From Lachnospiraceae bacterium (GTDB taxonomy: Bacteria; Bacillota; Clostridia; Lachnospirales; Lachnospiraceae), in contig CAAFXG010000011.1 of NCBI GenBank assembly GCA_900766925.1, positions 1 to 8,245 of the forward strand: a stretch of 8,245 nucleotides of DNA, in the 5' to 3' direction. The position numbers and the translations under genes are program-made. The notes under the pieces were generated by a model. The model ran no database searches, had not been told where the DNA came from, and saw only the letters and a list, made by a program, of their open reading frames with translations. Shown here piece by piece: positions 6,621-8,245 of this stretch (positions within the stretch are counted from its first letter, which is position 1; every line of letters begins with the position of its first letter).

Positions 6621-7748
6621 ATGAAGATAAGATGTTATAGTTTAGAAGAAGTAAAAAATATATGTACAAGTAACGCAACTTCTCTCGTTCTCTTCGGAGC
6701 AGGTGCCATAGGTCAGGTAGTAACTCCGGAGCTGTTGGCTTCTTATGGCATTTTTGACAAAATAGATTGTTACATAGATAATAACTCTTCCAAATGGAAT
6801 ACAACAATTGATGTGAAGAGTAAACAGATTAAAGTTAATTCACCTGAATATCTTAAAGAGTGCGACAAAAAAACAATTATTATAATAAACATCAGTCGCT
6901 ACGCACAGGTTTTAGAACAACTTGAACAAATGGAATGCACAAAAGAGATGACAGCAATCATCATGCCTATGCTTCTGATTGAGAATTTCTGTAAGGCTAC
7001 TTCAAAAGGAGGGTTAATTAAGACGGATGCCCCTGTGATTCCCAAGAAAATTCATTACATATGGCTTGGAAGAAAAGAAATCCCATACAATCTTCGTAAA
7101 TGTATTGAGACATGGGAAGAAAAATGTCCGGATTATGAAATTATACGATGGTATGAGGATAACTATGATTTTTCTAAACATTTGTATATGAAGCAGGCAT
7201 ATGAATGCGGAGCATATGGCTTTGTGCCTGATTATGCAAGGCTCGATATTTTATACAATGAGGGTGGTTTTTACTTTGACACAGATGTGGTAATGAAGAG
7301 GAGCCTAGATGAATTGCGGCATCAGGAGGCTTTTTGTGGAGTAGAAAAATGGCAGATAATAAATTTTGGTGGAGGTAGTGGTGCCGTTAAAGGTCATCCG
7401 ATGATTAAGAAGTTTTTGGATGCCAGAGAGAATATTTTATTTTTAGATGAAGATGGTAAGCAGAATAGAAATACCTGTGGCTTTTATGATACTCAGACTG
7501 CATTGGCAGCAGGCTATCGGATTAATGGTACAACACAGAATATTGAGGGTATGAATATTTATGCTTATGATTTTTTTCATCCATATGATTATATGTCAGG
7601 TATTACCAATGAGACCGGTAATACTGTGTCTATTCATCAATTTAATGGTGGATGGATGGATGAAAAAATGAAGGAACAGAATAGGATGGCAACGTTAAAA
7701 TATAGTGAAGTTTATCAGAAGTGCTGTTATCTTTCGACTAAAATCTAG
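6621..7748 (+). CDS. GT32-type (DXD) glycosyltransferase with N-terminal Rossmann-like module
   Basis: This is a probable capsular or exopolysaccharide glycosyltransferase of the DXD-containing sugar-binding family (GT32, related to yeast Och1 and bacterial capsule enzymes). The catalytic part starts near residue 140: PKKIHYIWLG (141-150), then WEEKCPDYEIIRW, DYARLDILYNEGGFYFDTDV (204-223, metal-binding DTD at 220-222) and a late SIHQFNGGW (337-345), equivalent to the HxxxxSW-like ending of the family. Residues about 18-118 are the shared module: SLVLFGAGAIGQVV, second strand ending CYIDNN (D53), then VNSPEYL and TIIIINIS. GGGGGAA (6610-6616) precedes the ATG by 4 nt. It starts 20 nt after the methyltransferase stop and is the last intact gene before a hairpin and IS debris, so the operon may be cut short here. 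Confidence 0.9.
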   Translation: MKIRCYSLEEVKNICTSNATSLVLFGAGAIGQVVTPELLASYGIFDKIDCYIDNNSSKWNTTIDVKSKQIKVNSPEYLKECDKKTIIIINISRYAQVLEQLEQMECTKEMTAIIMPMLLIENFCKATSKGGLIKTDAPVIPKKIHYIWLGRKEIPYNLRKCIETWEEKCPDYEIIRWYEDNYDFSKHLYMKQAYECGAYGFVPDYARLDILYNEGGFYFDTDVVMKRSLDELRHQEAFCGVEKWQIINFGGGSGAVKGHPMIKKFLDARENILFLDEDGKQNRNTCGFYDTQTALAAGYRINGTTQNIEGMNIYAYDFFHPYDYMSGITNETGNTVSIHQFNGGWMDEKMKEQNRMATLKYSEVYQKCCYLSTKI

Positions 7749-7759
7749 GAATAAGTGAT

Positions 7760-7777
7760 ATGAAAAAAGATAGATAA
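7760..7777 (+). other. Five-codon reading frame after the last gene, possible remnant of a lost downstream start
   Basis: Twelve bases after the GT32 stop, ATG AAA AAA GAT AGA TAA encodes MKKDR, with a purine-rich GGAATAAG just upstream. The spacing and sequence look like the start of a next operon gene, but it stops at once and no continuation is seen. It may be a decayed gene start or chance. Confidence 0.2.
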
Positions 7778-7794
7778 AGAGAGCTTTAATTATT

Positions 7795-7846
7795 AGGGCT
7801 TGCTAGAGTAGATTGGGAATAATAGCTTCCTAATCTATTCTGCCCT
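7795..7846 (+). terminator. Long imperfect hairpin at the end of the polysaccharide operon
   Basis: A 15-bp stem pairs 7805-7819 (AGAGTAGATTGGGAA) with 7827-7841 (TTCCTAATCTATTCT) around a 7-nt loop, with two G-U pairs. After a 5-nt bulge on the left side it extends by AGGGC (7795-7799) with GCCCT (7842-7846). It begins 46 nt after the last stop, where an operon terminator is expected. The following bases (TTATGAG) are a weak T-tract, so it could instead be an RNA-stabilising 3' structure. Confidence 0.6.
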
Positions 7847-7930
7847 TTATGAGATAAAATGCTTCACTATATTCATAATAGCTAGTGGCACCTCTGTAAA
7901 CGTCAAAACATCCGCCTGATATTAAATCAA

Positions 7931-7949
7931 CGCCGCTTCATCAGCGGCG
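7931..7949 (-). terminator. Hairpin overlapping the stop of the second IS66 remnant
   Basis: CGCCGCT (7931-7937), loop TCATC and AGCGGCG (7943-7949) form a perfect 7-bp GC stem. Read on the minus strand the stop codon TGA straddles stem and loop, and TTGATTTAAT follows, a mildly T-rich tail. It matches in position and GC character the hairpin after the first IS66 transposase (946-963). Confidence 0.45.
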
Positions 7950-7983
7950 CGGTTTTCTACATTCATCTGGAAGTTCTTCTACC
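7941..7983 (-). pseudogene. IS66 transposase C-terminal fragment, about 14 codons
   Basis: Minus-strand translation gives VEELPDECRKPRR then TGA (complement of 7941-7943). VEELPDECRK aligns without gaps to the last ten residues of the intact IS66 transposase at the left of the window (7 of 10 identical), and this copy then adds PRR. Upstream codons (7984 onward on the minus strand) show no IS66 resemblance, so the gene was cut there, probably by insertion of the element starting TGTTGA at 7984. The match is short but sits at the right distance from a GTAAACG end. Confidence 0.65.
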
Positions 7984-7998
7984 TGTTGAGCGACACAT

Positions 7999-8047
7999 TC
8001 TAGGCTTGCCTTGTGATGAATTGTTTTCATCGGTTAGGTAGCCTAGA
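7999..8047. repeat. Large interrupted inverted repeat within the putative IS end
   Basis: TCTAGGCT (7999-8006) pairs perfectly with AGCCTAGA (8040-8047). Inside, CCT (8009-8011) can pair with AGG (8036-8038), and GATGAA (8015-8020) with TTCATC (8026-8031) around a 5-nt loop. Together they form a three-segment stem-loop of 17 pairs. It lacks a following T-tract, though CTTTTATAT comes soon after (8053-8061). It could be a protein-binding palindrome or an RNA structure shielding the IS from outside transcription. Confidence 0.55.
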
Positions 8048-8130
8048 CGACACTTTTATATCTTAGCGACAAGGATACGCCTTTAGATACGACGGTGCCG
8101 TGGCTTTTTTAATTAAGATGAGAATCGTGA

Positions 8131-8245
8131 GTATTCCGGCTCCCATTGAGCCACCTGTCCGGAGTTTGAGAGCCACCATTCCGGCAGCACAGGGCCATCA
8201 TTCCGGTAATTAGGAAACCACTATTCCGGCACAAGGAAATCATGA
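8131..8245. repeat. Array of five degenerate 22-23 bp direct repeats centred on ATTCCGG
   Basis: CCGG recurs at 8136, 8159, 8181, 8203 and 8226, spaced 23, 22, 22 and 23 bp. The unit is roughly GCCACYATTCCGGCA followed by a less conserved purine-rich stretch. Copies 1, 3, 4 and 5 have ATTCCGG, and copy 2 has TGTCCGG. The period of about two helical turns would place all sites on one face of the DNA, as expected for cooperative transposase binding at an IS21-type end. The array probably continues past the window (ATCATGA at 8239-8245). Confidence 0.75.

Larger units (their letters stand above)
7896..7983 (-). mobile_element. Remnant right end of a second IS66-family element, opposite orientation
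   Basis: The plus strand starts GTAAACG at 7896, the same seven bases that begin (read inward) the IS66 end at 999. On the minus strand, the 3' end of an IS66 transposase reads VEELPDECRK, parallel to SDELPAECRK in the first element, followed by a stop and 45 nt to the element end. A hairpin sits around the stop, as in the first copy. Similarity ends at about 7983, where another element seems to begin. Beyond GTAAACG the terminal sequences differ, so this was a different IS66 relative. A target-duplication half would be 7888-7895 (GCACCTCT), unverifiable here. Confidence 0.7.
7984..8245. mobile_element. End of a further insertion sequence, probably IS21-like, running off the window
   Basis: The segment starts TGTTGAGCGACAC exactly where IS66 similarity ends, and contains short repeats of (A)GCGACA/ACGACAC (7989-7996, 8046-8053, 8065-8072), a large hairpin, and then five 22-23 bp degenerate repeats. 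TG-starting ends with several internal transposase-binding repeats are typical of the IS21 family. No transposase gene is visible on either strand. An ATG at 8242 with AAGGAAA upstream could be a gene start, but the same bases also fit a sixth repeat cut by the window edge. Family assignment is an inference. Confidence 0.45.

Noticed and set aside
8242..8245. ATG at 8242 as the start of a new gene
   Set aside because: Only one codon is visible, and the bases equally fit the next unit of the ATTCCGG repeat array.
8131..8245. CRISPR array
   Set aside because: The repeats are short, degenerate and about 22-23 bp apart including spacer, with no 24-37 bp identical repeats or unique spacers of the expected length.

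Overview
The window looks like an accessory surface-polysaccharide (capsule/exopolysaccharide) locus from a low-GC Gram-positive anaerobe, probably a Clostridia/Lachnospiraceae-type bacterium. This rests on AT-rich genes with Gram-positive Shine-Dalgarno sites (for example AGGAGG at 5661-5666), dense co-directional packing, and the style of the IS66-family transposase. Genus cannot be fixed from the sequence.

Layout. Positions 1-999 are the right-hand part of an IS66-family insertion sequence: the C-terminal two thirds of the DDE transposase, a 7-bp hairpin just after its stop, and a terminal end reading GCGTTTAC at 992-999. Positions 1034-7748 hold six tightly spaced plus-strand genes: a non-hydrolysing UDP-GlcNAc 2-epimerase (wecB/mnaA type), three family-2 glycosyltransferases, a SAM-dependent methyltransferase and a GT32-type (DXD) glycosyltransferase. 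Gaps are 38, 6, 25, -4 and 20 nt, so they are probably one operon. A 20-bp imperfect hairpin (7795-7846) follows the last gene. Positions 7749-8245 have no intact gene. They hold a second, different IS66-family right end in the opposite orientation (7896-7983), with only about 14 transposase codons left. From 7984 on comes what looks like the end of another element, probably IS21-like, with a large hairpin and five 22-23 bp repeats centred on ATTCCGG.

How the genes fit together. The epimerase would supply UDP-ManNAc, the four glycosyltransferases would assemble a repeat unit, and the methyltransferase would decorate it. No initiating transferase, flippase or polymerase is in view, so this is a cassette within a larger locus.

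The most notable signal is a shared module of about 85-100 residues with a Rossmann-like start (hydrophobic strand, [Y/F]GAGxxG, then a second strand ending in Asp) in all five genes after wecB. It is C-terminal in the three GT2 proteins and N-terminal in the methyltransferase and the GT32 protein. One module with three unrelated catalytic partners in five consecutive genes suggests a common structural, ligand-sensing or assembly role, or a recombination cassette. This is a pattern read by eye; its function is unknown to me.
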